64,000 nucleotides of DNA from Mucilaginibacter terrenus (GCF_003432065.1 NZ_QWDE01000003.1:62001-126000); one strand, 5' to 3'; shown: positions 18,641-27,567, counted from the first letter of the stretch. The notes: generated from the letters alone by a model not told the origin. Made by a program: numbers and translations.

Positions 18641-19339
18641 TCAAATCATTCCTTCATCACCAAAGCTAAAATACCCGTTGTCGCTTATGATCAAATGATC
18701 AAGCACGTTAATATCCAGCAGCTTACCGGCATCAGCTATTTTCTTTGTCAGGATGATATCTTCCCTGCTTGGCTTAAGATTTCCTGACGGATGGTTATGA
18801 ATAAGTATCAAGCTGCTTGCCTGGTGTTGAATAGCAATGTGGTATATCACCCTCGGATCGGCCACAGTACCGCTTAATCCGCCTTTACTAATCAGCTCCT
18901 TTGCAATAACCTTTGCAGAACGGCTAAGCAGCATTATCCAAAACTCTTCGTGGTTGAGGTCCATTAAGTGGCGACGCATGATATTGTAACCATCACGACT
19001 GCAAGTAACCTGGTCTGTTACTTTTATTTCCGTCTCGCCACGTCGCCGCCCTATTTCGAGGGCTGCAATAATGGAGATAGCTTTTGCCTCCCCCACTCCT
19101 TTAAACTTGCAGAGTTCGGCTATAGATGCCTTACCAAGTTTGTTGAGGTCGTTGTCGTAATGATGCAGTATGCGTTTACTTAGCTCAACAGCAGTTTCAT
19201 CACGGCTGCCGCTGCCTATCAGTATAGCAATTAGTTCTGCATCAGTAAGCGCACGCCGTCCTTGCCCGCTTAGCTTCTCGCGGGGGCGGTCTTCTTCGGC
19301 CCAGGACTTGATGCTTATTTTTTGAGTGTAGTCTTCCAA
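18641..19339 (-). CDS. radC: RadC family protein (JAB/MPN metalloprotein)
   Basis: This 232-residue protein has an N-terminal helix-hairpin-helix ('SIAELCKFKGVGEAKAISIIAALEIGRRR', about 63-92) and a C-terminal JAB domain with the JAMM-type zinc motif 'LIHNHPSGNLKPSREDI' (about 177-193). 'REKLSGQGRRALTDAELIAILIGSG' near the start is the family's UPF0758 signature. The exact role is unsettled: RadC was linked to repair, but related proteins are metalloproteases or are found on mobile elements. The upstream gap (19340-19701) carries the repeat described separately. Confidence 0.93.
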   Translation of the reverse strand: MEDYTQKISIKSWAEEDRPREKLSGQGRRALTDAELIAILIGSGSRDETAVELSKRILHHYDNDLNKLGKASIAELCKFKGVGEAKAISIIAALEIGRRRGETEIKVTDQVTCSRDGYNIMRRHLMDLNHEEFWIMLLSRSAKVIAKELISKGGLSGTVADPRVIYHIAIQHQASSLILIHNHPSGNLKPSREDIILTKKIADAGKLLDINVLDHLIISDNGYFSFGDEGMI

Positions 19340-19419
19340 TGATAAAGCGTTTGGTTCGCCAAATTAGCAATTATCAATAAAGAAGTAACATAAATTGATG
19401 ATCATCTGGCAGGAACAAA

Positions 19420-19517
19420 CTGTTTCGGTTAAAGCGAAACACTCCGAAACAGCAAAAATGATTAAGTAGTTGTAAATTAGGTAATTAGCTACTAAAGGCG
19501 AAACAACCCGAAACAGC
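19420..19517 (+). repeat. Tandem CGAAACA repeats upstream of radC
   Basis: Two similar 23-nt units, AAAGCGAAACACTCCGAAAC(AGC) at 19431-19453 and AAAGGCGAAACAACCCGAAA(CAGC) at 19494-19517, each hold two CGAAACA cores exactly 10 bp apart. A single core in the opposite orientation (CTGTTTCGG, 19420-19428) makes a further inverted repeat with the first unit. Helical-phase spacing suggests a protein-binding site. The gap from 19340 to 19701 otherwise holds no ORF. Confidence 0.6.
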
Positions 19518-19651
19518 TCTAGTTTAATACAACTATCTAATATTTAACCGTTTACGATAAATGAGTGCAGGTTGATTTTGTATTGAAGCACCCTGAAGTT
19601 ATCACAGGTGAAACACTTTTAAGAAAACGTAGCCATTAAAAAGTTAAACAA

Positions 19652-19682
19652 AAAAGGGATAATGCGCTGCATTATCCCTTTT
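19652..19682 (-). terminator. Rho-independent terminator of rpsT
   Basis: Perfect 14-bp stem (AAAAGGGATAATGC / GCATTATCCCTTTT) with a 3-nt loop, 20 bp after the rpsT stop. The T-run lies on the minus-strand side. Confidence 0.9.
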
Positions 19683-19701
19683 AAATATCGTGTGTAGGCT
19701 A

Positions 19702-19956
19702 TTAGCTTAAGCCGTTTACAAATTTAGTAAGCTTGCTCTTGTTGTTAGAAGCTTTGTTTTTGTGAATAACGTTCTTTTTAGCTAAACGATCCAGCATAGA
19801 GATCACCTTAGACAATAGCGGAGTCGCGTCAGCCTTAGTAGTTGTGCCTCTTAATTTTTTTATTGCGTTCCTGGTGGTTTTAGCCTGGTACCTGTTGCGC
19901 AGACGCTTCGCAGCGTTTGCCCTAATCCTTTTAATTGATGATTTATGATTTGCCAT
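19702..19956 (-). CDS. rpsT: 30S ribosomal protein S20
   Basis: This 84-residue, very basic protein begins '[21 protein letters not shown]', the signature of bS20, which binds 16S rRNA early in 30S assembly. Length and composition are normal. It is a single-gene unit with a clear promoter (19998-20028) and terminator (19652-19682). Confidence 0.97.
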   Translation of the reverse strand: MANHKSSIKRIRANAAKRLRNRYQAKTTRNAIKKLRGTTTKADATPLLSKVISMLDRLAKKNVIHKNKASNNKSKLTKFVNGLS

Positions 19957-19997
19957 CGTTACAGCTTGTTATTCTTTTTCTTGTATTTTTGAGGTTG

Positions 19998-20028
19998 CAA
20001 ATATAGTGTTGTTTATTTTATTATGCAA
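19998..20028 (-). promoter_or_regulatory. rpsT promoter
   Basis: The minus strand reads TTG (20028-20026), a 20-bp spacer, then TATATTTG (20005-19998): an exact fit to the Bacteroidetes -33/-7 promoter. The 5' UTR would be about 35 nt. Confidence 0.8.
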
Positions 20029-20155
20029 TAGTTTATGAAACTTTTAACAACACTTAAAACATTATAAAACGCCCTGAACACCAGATACAAGCACCTGCTG
20101 CAAATATTGTATTAATTTAGCACTGTAACTTTCTCCCTTAACACTGACCTGAACG

Positions 20156-21118
20156 ATGCGCCGCTTTCTTCCGTCCTTTTTCTTCGGCATTGGTATAATT
20201 GTACTTTGCAGTTCGTGGGGGTTCTATGCCCACAAACGCATCCACCGCACTGCAGTTTTCACGCTTCCTAAGGGTATGGCAGCATTTTACCGGGCCAACA
20301 TCAACTACATAACCGAACATGCCATCAGCGCTGACAAAAAACGATATGTAGACAGCACCGAAGCGCCTCACCACTTTTTTGATGCCGACCATTATGGTAA
20401 ACGCCCGTTTGGTTACGTCCCCCAGCATTGGATAGATGCCGCTGCAAAGTATTCGACAGATACGTTAATTAAATACGGTACACTACCGTGGGCCATAGCA
20501 TCTAACTACTATTGGCTGGTAAAGGCTTTTAAACGGCACGACACAACAGCTATACTCACGCTATCTGCTAACCTCGGCCATTATGTATCTGACGCCTACA
20601 CGCCACTGCACCTAACCGAAAACTACGACGGGCAACTTACCGGTCAAACCGGTGTACACGGGTTATGGGAGAGCCGCTTGCCCGAACTATTCAGTGATGG
20701 CTACAATTACAACGTGGGTAAGGCTAAGTACATCAACAATCCACTTTCAGAAGCATTTCGCATTTGCAGGAGCTCATTCGCCAGCGCAGATACCGTATTG
20801 AGGATGGAGCGGATGCTAAACAAGCAGTTTAAAGATGCAACAAAATACGCAATGGAACAACGTGGCACCCGGATGGTAAAGGTATACTCGTTAGCTTACA
20901 GCAGGGCCTATCACAAGCTGTTAAAGGGTATGGTGCAACGCAAGATGCGCGCGTCTATAGCCAGCACAGGCAGCTTCTGGTTTTCAGCCTGGGTAGACGC
21001 CGGACAACCAGACCTAAACAAACTTATAGCAACGCCTCTTTCGCTAGAACAAAGGAGAAAGCTGAATGAAGAGGATGCGCTGTACCGTAAAGGCAAAGTT
21101 GTTGCCTTAAGCAAATAG
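20156..21118 (+). CDS. Zinc-dependent phospholipase C / S1-P1 nuclease-like protein
   Basis: This 320-residue protein has an N-terminal signal or anchor ('MRRFLPSFFFGIGIIVLCSSWGFYAHKRIHRTAVF'). The mature Trp ('SWGFYAHKRIH') with 'APHHFFDADHY', 'NLGHYVSDAYTPLHLTENYDGQ' and 'GVHGLWESRLPELF' supplies the Trp/His/Asp ligands of the three-zinc site of the phospholipase C/P1 nuclease fold. Its substrate (phospholipid or nucleic acid) is unknown. It is convergent with the DedA gene: the two stop codons are adjacent with no gap. Confidence 0.8.
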   Translation: MRRFLPSFFFGIGIIVLCSSWGFYAHKRIHRTAVFTLPKGMAAFYRANINYITEHAISADKKRYVDSTEAPHHFFDADHYGKRPFGYVPQHWIDAAAKYSTDTLIKYGTLPWAIASNYYWLVKAFKRHDTTAILTLSANLGHYVSDAYTPLHLTENYDGQLTGQTGVHGLWESRLPELFSDGYNYNVGKAKYINNPLSEAFRICRSSFASADTVLRMERMLNKQFKDATKYAMEQRGTRMVKVYSLAYSRAYHKLLKGMVQRKMRASIASTGSFWFSAWVDAGQPDLNKLIATPLSLEQRRKLNEEDALYRKGKVVALSK

Positions 21119-21781
21119 TTACAATTGCGTCTTTGCTGATTTTTTCGAGACCTTACTTTTGATAAAAGCCACTATCGGTGGTAATAATGATACTACCACA
21201 ATGCCGATAGCCACCAACGAGAAGTTCTTCTTAAAAAAGGGCACATTGCCGAAAAGGTAACCACCATAAAGGAAAAGTACTATCCAGGAAAGCCCGCCTA
21301 TTACATTGTAAACTGTATACCTGCCAAACGGCATTTTACCTATACCAGCAACAAAAGGTGCTATGGTACGGATAATCGGCATAAAACGGCTAAAGATTAC
21401 CGCCTTACCCCCATGCTTATCAAAGAAAGCTTTGGTTTGCAGATAGTAGCTAAGCTTAAGTATTTTGTTTTCTTCTTTGAACACCTTTGGCCCGAGGTAA
21501 TTACCAAGTGCGTAATTTACGCTATTACCGGCAACGGCAGCAACAATTAACAATAATGCAAGCAGGTGGATGTCTAAACCAGACTGCCCGCCTGCTATAA
21601 GCGCACCTGCTGCAAAAAGCAACGAATCACCAGGCAAAAATGGTGTAACCACAAACCCTGTCTCGGCAAAAATGATGAAGAACAAGATGAGGTAAGTCCA
21701 GCTTTGGTATTGGCTGGTTATTTCTACCAGGTGCTTATCAATGTGCAGTATAAAGTCGATGAGGCTGTGTATCAGTTCCAA
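21119..21781 (-). CDS. DedA family membrane protein
   Basis: This 220-residue integral membrane protein has the VTT/SNARE-associated domain: 'FVVTPFLPGDSLLFAAGALIAGG' (about 43-65) and 'FSRFMPIIRTIAPFVAGIGKMPFGRYTVYNVIGG', where the Arg residues are the family's conserved ones. DedA proteins are undecaprenyl-phosphate or phospholipid flippases in several bacteria; the substrate here is not known. The start is TTG (21781), the only good initiation codon in frame before the conserved region. Confidence 0.92.
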   Translation of the reverse strand: MELIHSLIDFILHIDKHLVEITSQYQSWTYLILFFIIFAETGFVVTPFLPGDSLLFAAGALIAGGQSGLDIHLLALLLIVAAVAGNSVNYALGNYLGPKVFKEENKILKLSYYLQTKAFFDKHGGKAVIFSRFMPIIRTIAPFVAGIGKMPFGRYTVYNVIGGLSWIVLFLYGGYLFGNVPFFKKNFSLVAIGIVVVSLLPPIVAFIKSKVSKKSAKTQL

Positions 21782-21834
21782 GGCTTGTGTGTTTTTGCCT
21801 CAAAAATAGCCAAATAAAGCATATTTACAGCTGC

Positions 21835-22575
21835 CTACTGATTTTTGTCGGGGATAGTGTTCAGGATTATACCCGCATTAAAGGCTGCAGTATCTGTTCT
21901 GTTGGGCAAGCCGTAAGCATAAATAGTGTAAAGCTTGCCATCCAAAACTGTTGTGTTTCTCAACGTTGTAAGTACAGTCCCCGGTGTTGATGTAGCGGTT
22001 ATTTTGAAGTTGTATGAACCCGCGGTAATTTCCTTATAATCCGACACCTTCTTATAAGCGATGTTTTTAAAAGCGAGTGTATCGTTAGCTGTTAAAGTTA
22101 GCCCGGCACTGCCTGGTGAAGCATTTACTAACCTTATTTTACTGCGACCAACCGCAGGTATCGCACCTGAATCTACCGTAAAAATGTAAGTGAGTGAGCT
22201 ATCGTTACGCAGGCCTGTTAAAAACCACGTATAGCGCACGTTTCGGTTCATGCGCTCTGCTAATGTTAGCAAATTGCTTTGTATGGTATTATTACTTACA
22301 GCAGGGCGGATTTGCAAAGGCGTATCTGCAATATTCATCAGAAAGTAATTTGAAGCTGAAGGATACCTGTAAGTAGTGTTACCCTGCCTAATGAATTCTG
22401 CATATAAGTACACAGGATTAATATTAGGGCTTACGTTAACAATATTCAAATAGGCGTTTGCAGTACCGACAGACGTAGTATTATCCTTCCCGCAAGACAT
22501 TAATTGCGGCACTGCCAGTAAAGCACACAATGCTATACACAGATACTTAAAAATGCTACTACTCTTACTTGCCAT
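21835..22575 (-). CDS. DUF4397 domain protein, exported (paralogue 1)
   Basis: This 246-residue protein begins with a lipoprotein-like signal ('MASKSSSIFKYLCIALCALLAVPQLMSCGKDN', lipobox PQLMSC). The body holds two DUF4397 beta-sandwich units ('AYLNIVNVSPNINPVYLYAEF', about 40; 'SKIRLVNASPGSAGLTLTAND', about 145). Function is unknown; DUF4397 proteins are surface-type lipoproteins. It is 9 bp downstream of the next paralogue, so the two form an operon. Confidence 0.85.
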   Translation of the reverse strand: MASKSSSIFKYLCIALCALLAVPQLMSCGKDNTTSVGTANAYLNIVNVSPNINPVYLYAEFIRQGNTTYRYPSASNYFLMNIADTPLQIRPAVSNNTIQSNLLTLAERMNRNVRYTWFLTGLRNDSSLTYIFTVDSGAIPAVGRSKIRLVNASPGSAGLTLTANDTLAFKNIAYKKVSDYKEITAGSYNFKITATSTPGTVLTTLRNTTVLDGKLYTIYAYGLPNRTDTAAFNAGIILNTIPDKNQ

Positions 22576-22584
22576 GTTTGCTTA

Positions 22585-23262
22585 TTATCTGTTCACTATC
22601 AGCCCGGTTCCAAATCTATTACCACCTGTGCCTGTTAACAAACCCTTTGAAAATAAAGTATATAACCTGCTGCCAACAAGTGTTCGGGTGGTATCCGACA
22701 ACGGTATTGTAGAACCGCTTTTAAATACCCTGATGCGCTTTAAACCTGTACTTACGGGCAAAAATACCGATGCTGATTGATACGCCCTAACCTTAAAATT
22801 TACCGTATCGCCAATAAGTACATCAAGGTTTCCAGCGTCAGGAGATGCATTAACAAACCTGATTTTCGCCCTTCCGGACGTATCTGCCACCAGGGTATCC
22901 AAGGTAGTAAATATTGGCTTATCTACTTGATTTGTAATAAATAACGAATAAACCTTTGAGGTATCCAGCGTTAAGGTTTGGGTAAATAGCACTTCAGATT
23001 TTCCGTACTTTTTAAACTGGTACTCCCGCTCGCCAAACTTCACCGTTAGGTACCCGGCTGAACCCAAAGGGTAAATAGATGATGTGGTATTTATACGGCT
23101 GCCGTTAGAGTACAGGTTCAACGTGTCAGCCGAGGCATTTATCACATTTACACTGGTCGTCAGTGATGATTCCTGGGATGGCGCGTCATCGTTCTTCTTG
23201 CAGGATGCAATGACAAAAACCATCAAAAACCACACTAAAAAAACAGGCGCTTTAAAATTCAT
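22585..23262 (-). CDS. DUF4397 domain protein, exported (paralogue 2)
   Basis: This 225-residue lipoprotein-type protein has the signal 'MNFKAPVFLVWFLMVFVIASCKKND' (lipobox VIASC). Two DUF4397 units carry 'TSVNVINASADTLNLYSNGSRI' and 'RAKIRFVNASPDAGNLDVLIGD'. It is the first gene of the pair and lies downstream of the dnaN terminator. Role unknown. Confidence 0.85.
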   Translation of the reverse strand: MNFKAPVFLVWFLMVFVIASCKKNDDAPSQESSLTTSVNVINASADTLNLYSNGSRINTTSSIYPLGSAGYLTVKFGEREYQFKKYGKSEVLFTQTLTLDTSKVYSLFITNQVDKPIFTTLDTLVADTSGRAKIRFVNASPDAGNLDVLIGDTVNFKVRAYQSASVFLPVSTGLKRIRVFKSGSTIPLSDTTRTLVGSRLYTLFSKGLLTGTGGNRFGTGLIVNR

Positions 23263-23348
23263 AGAATAAACAGATGCAATAATAACTGCTTTTTACGACG
23301 TTTGTTATAGGAGCAGATATTTTATGATCAGGTGCCACTATCCCCCAA

Positions 23349-23378
23349 CAAAAAACCGCCGGCTTTGAGGCCGGCGGT
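23349..23378 (-). terminator. Rho-independent terminator of dnaN
   Basis: Perfect 9-bp GC-rich stem (ACCGCCGGC / GCCGGCGGT) with a 6-nt loop, followed on the minus strand by TTTTTTG. It lies 22 bp after the dnaN stop. Confidence 0.92.
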
Positions 23379-23400
23379 CCATATAATTTATTGAATATCT

Positions 23401-24525
23401 TTACGCGTAGCTATTCAGCATTACCGGCATCACCAGCATCAGCACATCTTCATTTTCGTCTCCACCCTGCGGCAATAACAGCCCGGCACGGTTTGGTGTA
23501 GACATTTCCAGCGACACCTCTTCTCCGCTCAGGTTCTTAAGCATCTCTATCAGGAAACGGGCGTTAAAGCCGATCTCCAGATCATCACCTTCATACTGGC
23601 AGCTTAAGCGCTCATGAGCTTCGTTTGCAAAGTCAATGTCTTCTGATGATATATTCAGTTCACTGCCGCTTATTTTCAGGCGTACCTGGTGAGTGGTTTT
23701 ATTTGCATAGATAGCTACGCGGTTTAGCGATCCAAGGAATGCCAAACGGTCGATGCTCAGCTTGTTCGGGTTCTCTTTAGGGATAACCGCTTCATAATCC
23801 GGGTAACGCTCGTCTATCAGACGGCAAACCAGGTTAATGTTGCCAAATTTAAAAAACGCGCTGGTGTTGTTGTATTCAACAGATACATTCACATCATCAG
23901 CAGGCAATGCCGACTTCAGCAAGGTCAACGCCTTTTTTGGCAGGATGAAAGAGGTTGTGCTTTCAGCCTTAGCGTCTTTACGACGGTAGCGAACCAATTT
24001 GTGCGCGTCTGTAGCTACAAAAGTAAGGTGCTGGCTGCTCAGCTGGCAGTAAACACCTGTCATTGCAGGACGCAACTCATCGTTGCTAACCGCGAATATG
24101 GTTTTGTTGATGGCTTCGCCTAAAACAGATGCAGGCAGGTTAACAGATGATGCATTTTCTACCACAGGTATTTTAGGGAAATCCTCACCGTTCTCACCAC
24201 TCAGCTTGTATTTACCGTCTCCCGCGCTTATTTCTATTGCAAACGTTTTATCGTCTACCGAAAACGCTACAGGTTGTTCAGGTAACGATTTCAAGGTATC
24301 CAGTAATATACGGGATGGTATGGCAATGCGGCCATTCTCCTTAGCTTCCACCTGTAATGATGTGGTCATACTGGTTTGCAGGTCGGTGGCAGAAATGGTT
24401 AAGTTACCGTCCTTTATCTCGAATAGAAAGTTTTCCAGTATAGGCAATACTGTGCTATTGCTTAAAGCGCCGCTAACCGACTGCAATTGCTTTAGTAATG
24501 TTGTGGTGGAAACTATAAATCTCAT
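23401..24525 (-). CDS. dnaN: DNA polymerase III subunit beta (sliding clamp)
   Basis: This 374-residue processivity clamp has three repeated clamp domains (about 1-120, 130-250, 255-374). Conserved motifs are 'LPILENFLFEIKDGNLTISATDL', 'RPAMTGVYCQL' and the C-terminal 'VLMLVMPVMLNSYA' of bacterial clamps. It forms a ring dimer that tethers the polymerase, and its pocket binds partners carrying a QLxLF-type motif. It is a stand-alone gene here, not beside dnaA. Confidence 0.97.
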   Translation of the reverse strand: MRFIVSTTTLLKQLQSVSGALSNSTVLPILENFLFEIKDGNLTISATDLQTSMTTSLQVEAKENGRIAIPSRILLDTLKSLPEQPVAFSVDDKTFAIEISAGDGKYKLSGENGEDFPKIPVVENASSVNLPASVLGEAINKTIFAVSNDELRPAMTGVYCQLSSQHLTFVATDAHKLVRYRRKDAKAESTTSFILPKKALTLLKSALPADDVNVSVEYNNTSAFFKFGNINLVCRLIDERYPDYEAVIPKENPNKLSIDRLAFLGSLNRVAIYANKTTHQVRLKISGSELNISSEDIDFANEAHERLSCQYEGDDLEIGFNARFLIEMLKNLSGEEVSLEMSTPNRAGLLLPQGGDENEDVLMLVMPVMLNSYA

Positions 24526-24548
24526 AATGGTTGTCTAGTTTATTCAAC

Positions 24549-24556
24549 CAAAAGTA
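24549..24556 (-). promoter_or_regulatory. Putative dnaN promoter -7 element
   Basis: The minus strand reads TACTTTTG, matching TAnnTTTG, about 24 bp before the dnaN ATG. The expected TTG at -33 would fall inside the degenerate gldG-end copy and is not obvious. Confidence 0.45.
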
Positions 24557-24564
24557 TAAAATTT

Positions 24565-24621
24565 AATGGGCATACTTTCGCCTCTCTTAGTAATGTTGAA
24601 AAATAGACTCCAATATCAACA
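24565..24621 (-). pseudogene. Degenerate second copy of the gldG 3' end
   Basis: This stretch is almost identical in pattern to 25066-25119, the last codons of gldG: the blocks AATGGGCATACTTTCGCCT, TAATGTTGAAAAATAG and AATATCAACA occur in both, in the same order and spacing. In the true gene the reverse reading is 'IFQHYIRRRKYAH' and stop; here the same frame gives 'IFQHY', a stop, then 'ERRKYAH' and a stop. Weaker similarity continues to about 24650. The copy lies between dnaN and an unrelated gene and so cannot be the end of a complete gldG. Confidence 0.8.
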
Positions 24622-24654
24622 ATAGCCAAAGCATCTGTATTAATTGAAGCATAA

Positions 24655-25053
24655 ATGGGTAAATTGGCAGGAAAGCAATTCAACCTTAATTATATGACAT
24701 TGAATCAGCACGCTGAGTTTAAAAGAAATAATCTTATAAAAAAACTTGTATCAAATTCAAGAGCTATTATATCTAATCAAATTGCACTTCCTCTCGGCGT
24801 GAAAAAAATGAACATGATAATTAGCTGGATTGCTCATATTGAACCCATAGGGAATATCAATTTGACGGTATTTAAAGAATATATGTCAGAAACTGGCAAC
24901 CTTCCGTTAGGTTCAGAACGCCTTCACTATAACCCTGAGTTTTTAAAACTTCAAGATGAGCAACTTGATAGAATAACGATCCGTTTTAAGGCAGAAGTAA
25001 TTGATAAATGTTTTGAAATAATTAAAAATTACGCCGACCCGATAAGCGGCTAG
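24655..25053 (+). CDS. Hypothetical protein inserted between the two gldG 3' ends
   Basis: This 132-residue protein has no signal or membrane segment. It begins 'MGKLAGKQFNLNYMTLNQHAEFKRN'; the ATG at residue 14 (MTLNQHAEF) is a possible later start. The middle ('SRAIISNQIALPLGVKKMNMIISWI') and the end ('ERLHYNPEFLKLQDEQLDRITIRFKAEVIDKCFEIIKNY') look like an all-helical cytosolic domain, but I cannot name the family. Its strand is opposite to dnaN and gldG, and base composition is AT-richer than its neighbours. With the duplicated gldG end on both sides this looks like a small gene acquired by insertion. Confidence 0.7.
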   Translation: MGKLAGKQFNLNYMTLNQHAEFKRNNLIKKLVSNSRAIISNQIALPLGVKKMNMIISWIAHIEPIGNINLTVFKEYMSETGNLPLGSERLHYNPEFLKLQDEQLDRITIRFKAEVIDKCFEIIKNYADPISG

Positions 25054-25063
25054 AGAACAACCA

Positions 25064-27466
25064 TCAATGGGCATACTTTCGCCTGCGGATATAATGTTGA
25101 AAAATAGCGAATATCAACACCAGGGCTATAGGAACAATATTATTGATGAGCTGCCACTGCAGTTTCTCACTCCTGATCCGTGCCCTGTCAAGCAATCTTA
25201 TTTGTATCTCTTTGTTCCGTAACGATATCAGGCCCGAGTCGTCGGCCATAAAATCTGCCATATTCAGCAGCAGGTTTTTATTGCCGTAGGTTTGCCGGGT
25301 ATAATGGTCATAACCCAGCGGGTATGGCGATCCGTCTGCCCCTACCTGGTTGCGCAAAATATCGCCATCGCTTAGCACAATCATTTTTGTAGGCTTGCTT
25401 TTATCAAGCACCTGTATCTTTTCGGTAATTCCCGCCGGCACCGGGCGGTTTAAAAAGTCAGATTTAAACTCACCTTCTAAAAGTACACCTGTAATTTTCT
25501 GTGGGCTCTGGAATTCTTTAGGGTCGGGCTCCTGCTCCAGCGCACGCAGCGACAGCATGTGCGGCGTGCTAATTTTTTTATTATACGGCGACGTGTTGAG
25601 TAATACCGTCTTGTTAACGTCTTTTATATCTAAAACATCAATGGTGCTTGCAAACTGGCTGGTGATGCCGTCCAGGTTTTTCACTATAGGATGCTTGCTT
25701 AGCGGCAGATACACCGGATTAAACAACCAATTCAATAACTGTATTTGCGGCTGTCCGCCTGCGTTGCCTGTTGTAACCGGTATTTGCGATGAGTTTATAT
25801 CGGCTATCAGGTCATAGTTGATCCGGATACCGTAACTAAACAGCTGATCATCAAGATTAAGCTGTTTATTAAAGGCTAATTGTTCCCCGCCTTTTCCCCT
25901 CAGGCTATCCAGTTCTGCACTTACCTGGTCTATGGCCCAAATCACTTTACCGCCATGCATAATATACTGGTCTACCTTAAACTTCTCCAGTTCGGTAAAA
26001 GCTTTGTCGGGTTTGGCAATCACCAGCATGCCCAGTTTACGCAGGCTGTCAAACGGTATAGTAGTCAGGTTTACGCGGCCAACCAAATACCCGTCAGACA
26101 GGGAACGCATAGCGTCGTTCAGCTGAAGGTCGTTCAACTCACTATGGCCTTCGGTAAAACCTATCCGCTGCTTGCCTCCGAATGTTATCTTTTTTATGGC
26201 TGATGTAAAGGCGTATTCTAAATTCTGGATAGAGTTATTCAGTATCTCGTCTGGCGAAAGATTCATGTTCGCCTGCGACTCGAGTAGCTTAACCGGCAGG
26301 CTTTTGCCGTTGTAATTCACCAATGCAAACGGGAACATTATTTTCTGCTGTATCCCATCATCAGTTTTCACACTCAGGTTTTGTGCCTCTATGCCTTTTG
26401 CCTCAAGGTCCTCGTAAGTTTGCTTTTGCTGCTCCTGCGATTGCCCTTTCATAGGGTCGACGAAGGCAAATTGGAGCCGGTCGTGACTGTAAGCTTGGAG
26501 GTCGCTCAGCATGTCCCTTACAGATGTTTGGAGCCGCCTGATGCCGCCTGGGAAATTATCTCCCTGTAAGTAAACAGTCACGTTGACATTAGCTGGTAAA
26601 CTATCCAGCACCTTGCGGCTGATGGGTGATATGGTGAAGCGCTTTTCTTTAGTGAAATCAAATCGTGTAAACAACTTTCCGGATGAAAGTGCCAGTGCGA
26701 ACAGGATACCAAACGAACTGATAAACAAAGTATTCGTAAGCCTCTTTTGCTGTTGCCTGTGCAATGCAACAAGCGTAAGCAGCAGGAAAAAGCCAGACAG
26801 CACCAGGAAATAAATCAGGTCGCGGGTATCCAATACGCCACGACTTACCGACTCATAATGCTGCGTTATACCTAAGGCTTGTATTCCCAGGTTCTGCAAA
26901 GACAACAGTCCGCTAAGGGAATCGAAACCACTGTAAAAGAAAAAGCAGAGGAAAACAGCTATAGTAAAGGCGATAACCTGGTTACGGGTTACAGAAGATG
27001 CGAATAATCCTATTGCTGTAAAACATGCCCCAAGCAGGAACAAGCCGATATAAGATCCAATAACTGCGCCTGTATCTATATTCCCCTGTGGTGCACCTAA
27101 TGTTGAAACGCTGAAGTAATACGTAAGCGTTGGCAATAGCGCAAACAAAATTATGGCAACACCGGCAAGGTATTTACCAAGTACAATTTGTACAGCGGTA
27201 AGCGGGCGGGTAAGTAACAGCTCAAATGTGCCTTCTCTGCGCTCCTCGGCAAGCGAACGCATGGTAATTGCGGGAACCAGGAACATAAAAAGATAAGGGG
27301 CAGTGCTAAACAGGCTATCTAAGCCTGCATAACCATAGGCAAGGATGCTGGTATCCGGAAAAACCCAAAGTAAAAGCCCGAGAACGAGCAGGAAAACACC
27401 AATGGTAACATAGGCTACCAGCGAGCTTAAATAAGTTGTGAGCTCTTTTTTAAATATTGGGAACAC
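25064..27466 (-). CDS. gldG: Fused gliding-associated ABC permease GldF and GldG
   Basis: This 800-residue protein combines an ABC-2 type permease, GldF, in about residues 1-235 ('FPIFKKELTTYLSSLVAYV', 'RSLAEERREGTFELLLTRPL', six membrane helices) with GldG in about 240-790. The latter has a periplasmic DUF4350/ABC-type 'GldG' region ('FDFTKEKRFTISPISRKVLDSLPANVNVTVYL', 'GFTEGHSELNDLQLNDAMR', 'IWAIDQV') and a C-terminal transmembrane helix. In Flavobacterium GldA, GldF and GldG form an ABC transporter needed for gliding; non-gliding Bacteroidetes carry it too. The start is GTG (27466). gldA is about 2 kb upstream, separated by three barrel genes, so the usual complex is split. The transported substrate is unknown. 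Confidence 0.9.
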   Translation of the reverse strand: MFPIFKKELTTYLSSLVAYVTIGVFLLVLGLLLWVFPDTSILAYGYAGLDSLFSTAPYLFMFLVPAITMRSLAEERREGTFELLLTRPLTAVQIVLGKYLAGVAIILFALLPTLTYYFSVSTLGAPQGNIDTGAVIGSYIGLFLLGACFTAIGLFASSVTRNQVIAFTIAVFLCFFFYSGFDSLSGLLSLQNLGIQALGITQHYESVSRGVLDTRDLIYFLVLSGFFLLLTLVALHRQQQKRLTNTLFISSFGILFALALSSGKLFTRFDFTKEKRFTISPISRKVLDSLPANVNVTVYLQGDNFPGGIRRLQTSVRDMLSDLQAYSHDRLQFAFVDPMKGQSQEQQKQTYEDLEAKGIEAQNLSVKTDDGIQQKIMFPFALVNYNGKSLPVKLLESQANMNLSPDEILNNSIQNLEYAFTSAIKKITFGGKQRIGFTEGHSELNDLQLNDAMRSLSDGYLVGRVNLTTIPFDSLRKLGMLVIAKPDKAFTELEKFKVDQYIMHGGKVIWAIDQVSAELDSLRGKGGEQLAFNKQLNLDDQLFSYGIRINYDLIADINSSQIPVTTGNAGGQPQIQLLNWLFNPVYLPLSKHPIVKNLDGITSQFASTIDVLDIKDVNKTVLLNTSPYNKKISTPHMLSLRALEQEPDPKEFQSPQKITGVLLEGEFKSDFLNRPVPAGITEKIQVLDKSKPTKMIVLSDGDILRNQVGADGSPYPLGYDHYTRQTYGNKNLLLNMADFMADDSGLISLRNKEIQIRLLDRARIRSEKLQWQLINNIVPIALVLIFAIFQHYIRRRKYAH

Positions 27467-27567
27467 GTTGTTTATAATAGCAAGCCGTAAAGTTAAGCAG
27501 TTGCAGCTTATTAACGGCAGGCTTTTTTATTTACGGTGTGGTGTTTACTGGCGAAAAGAAGCAGAAA

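Noticed and set aside
19420-19517. CGAAACA repeats as a CRISPR array
   Set aside because: Only two 23-nt units, with cores 10 bp apart inside each and no regular spacers; no cas genes anywhere in the window.
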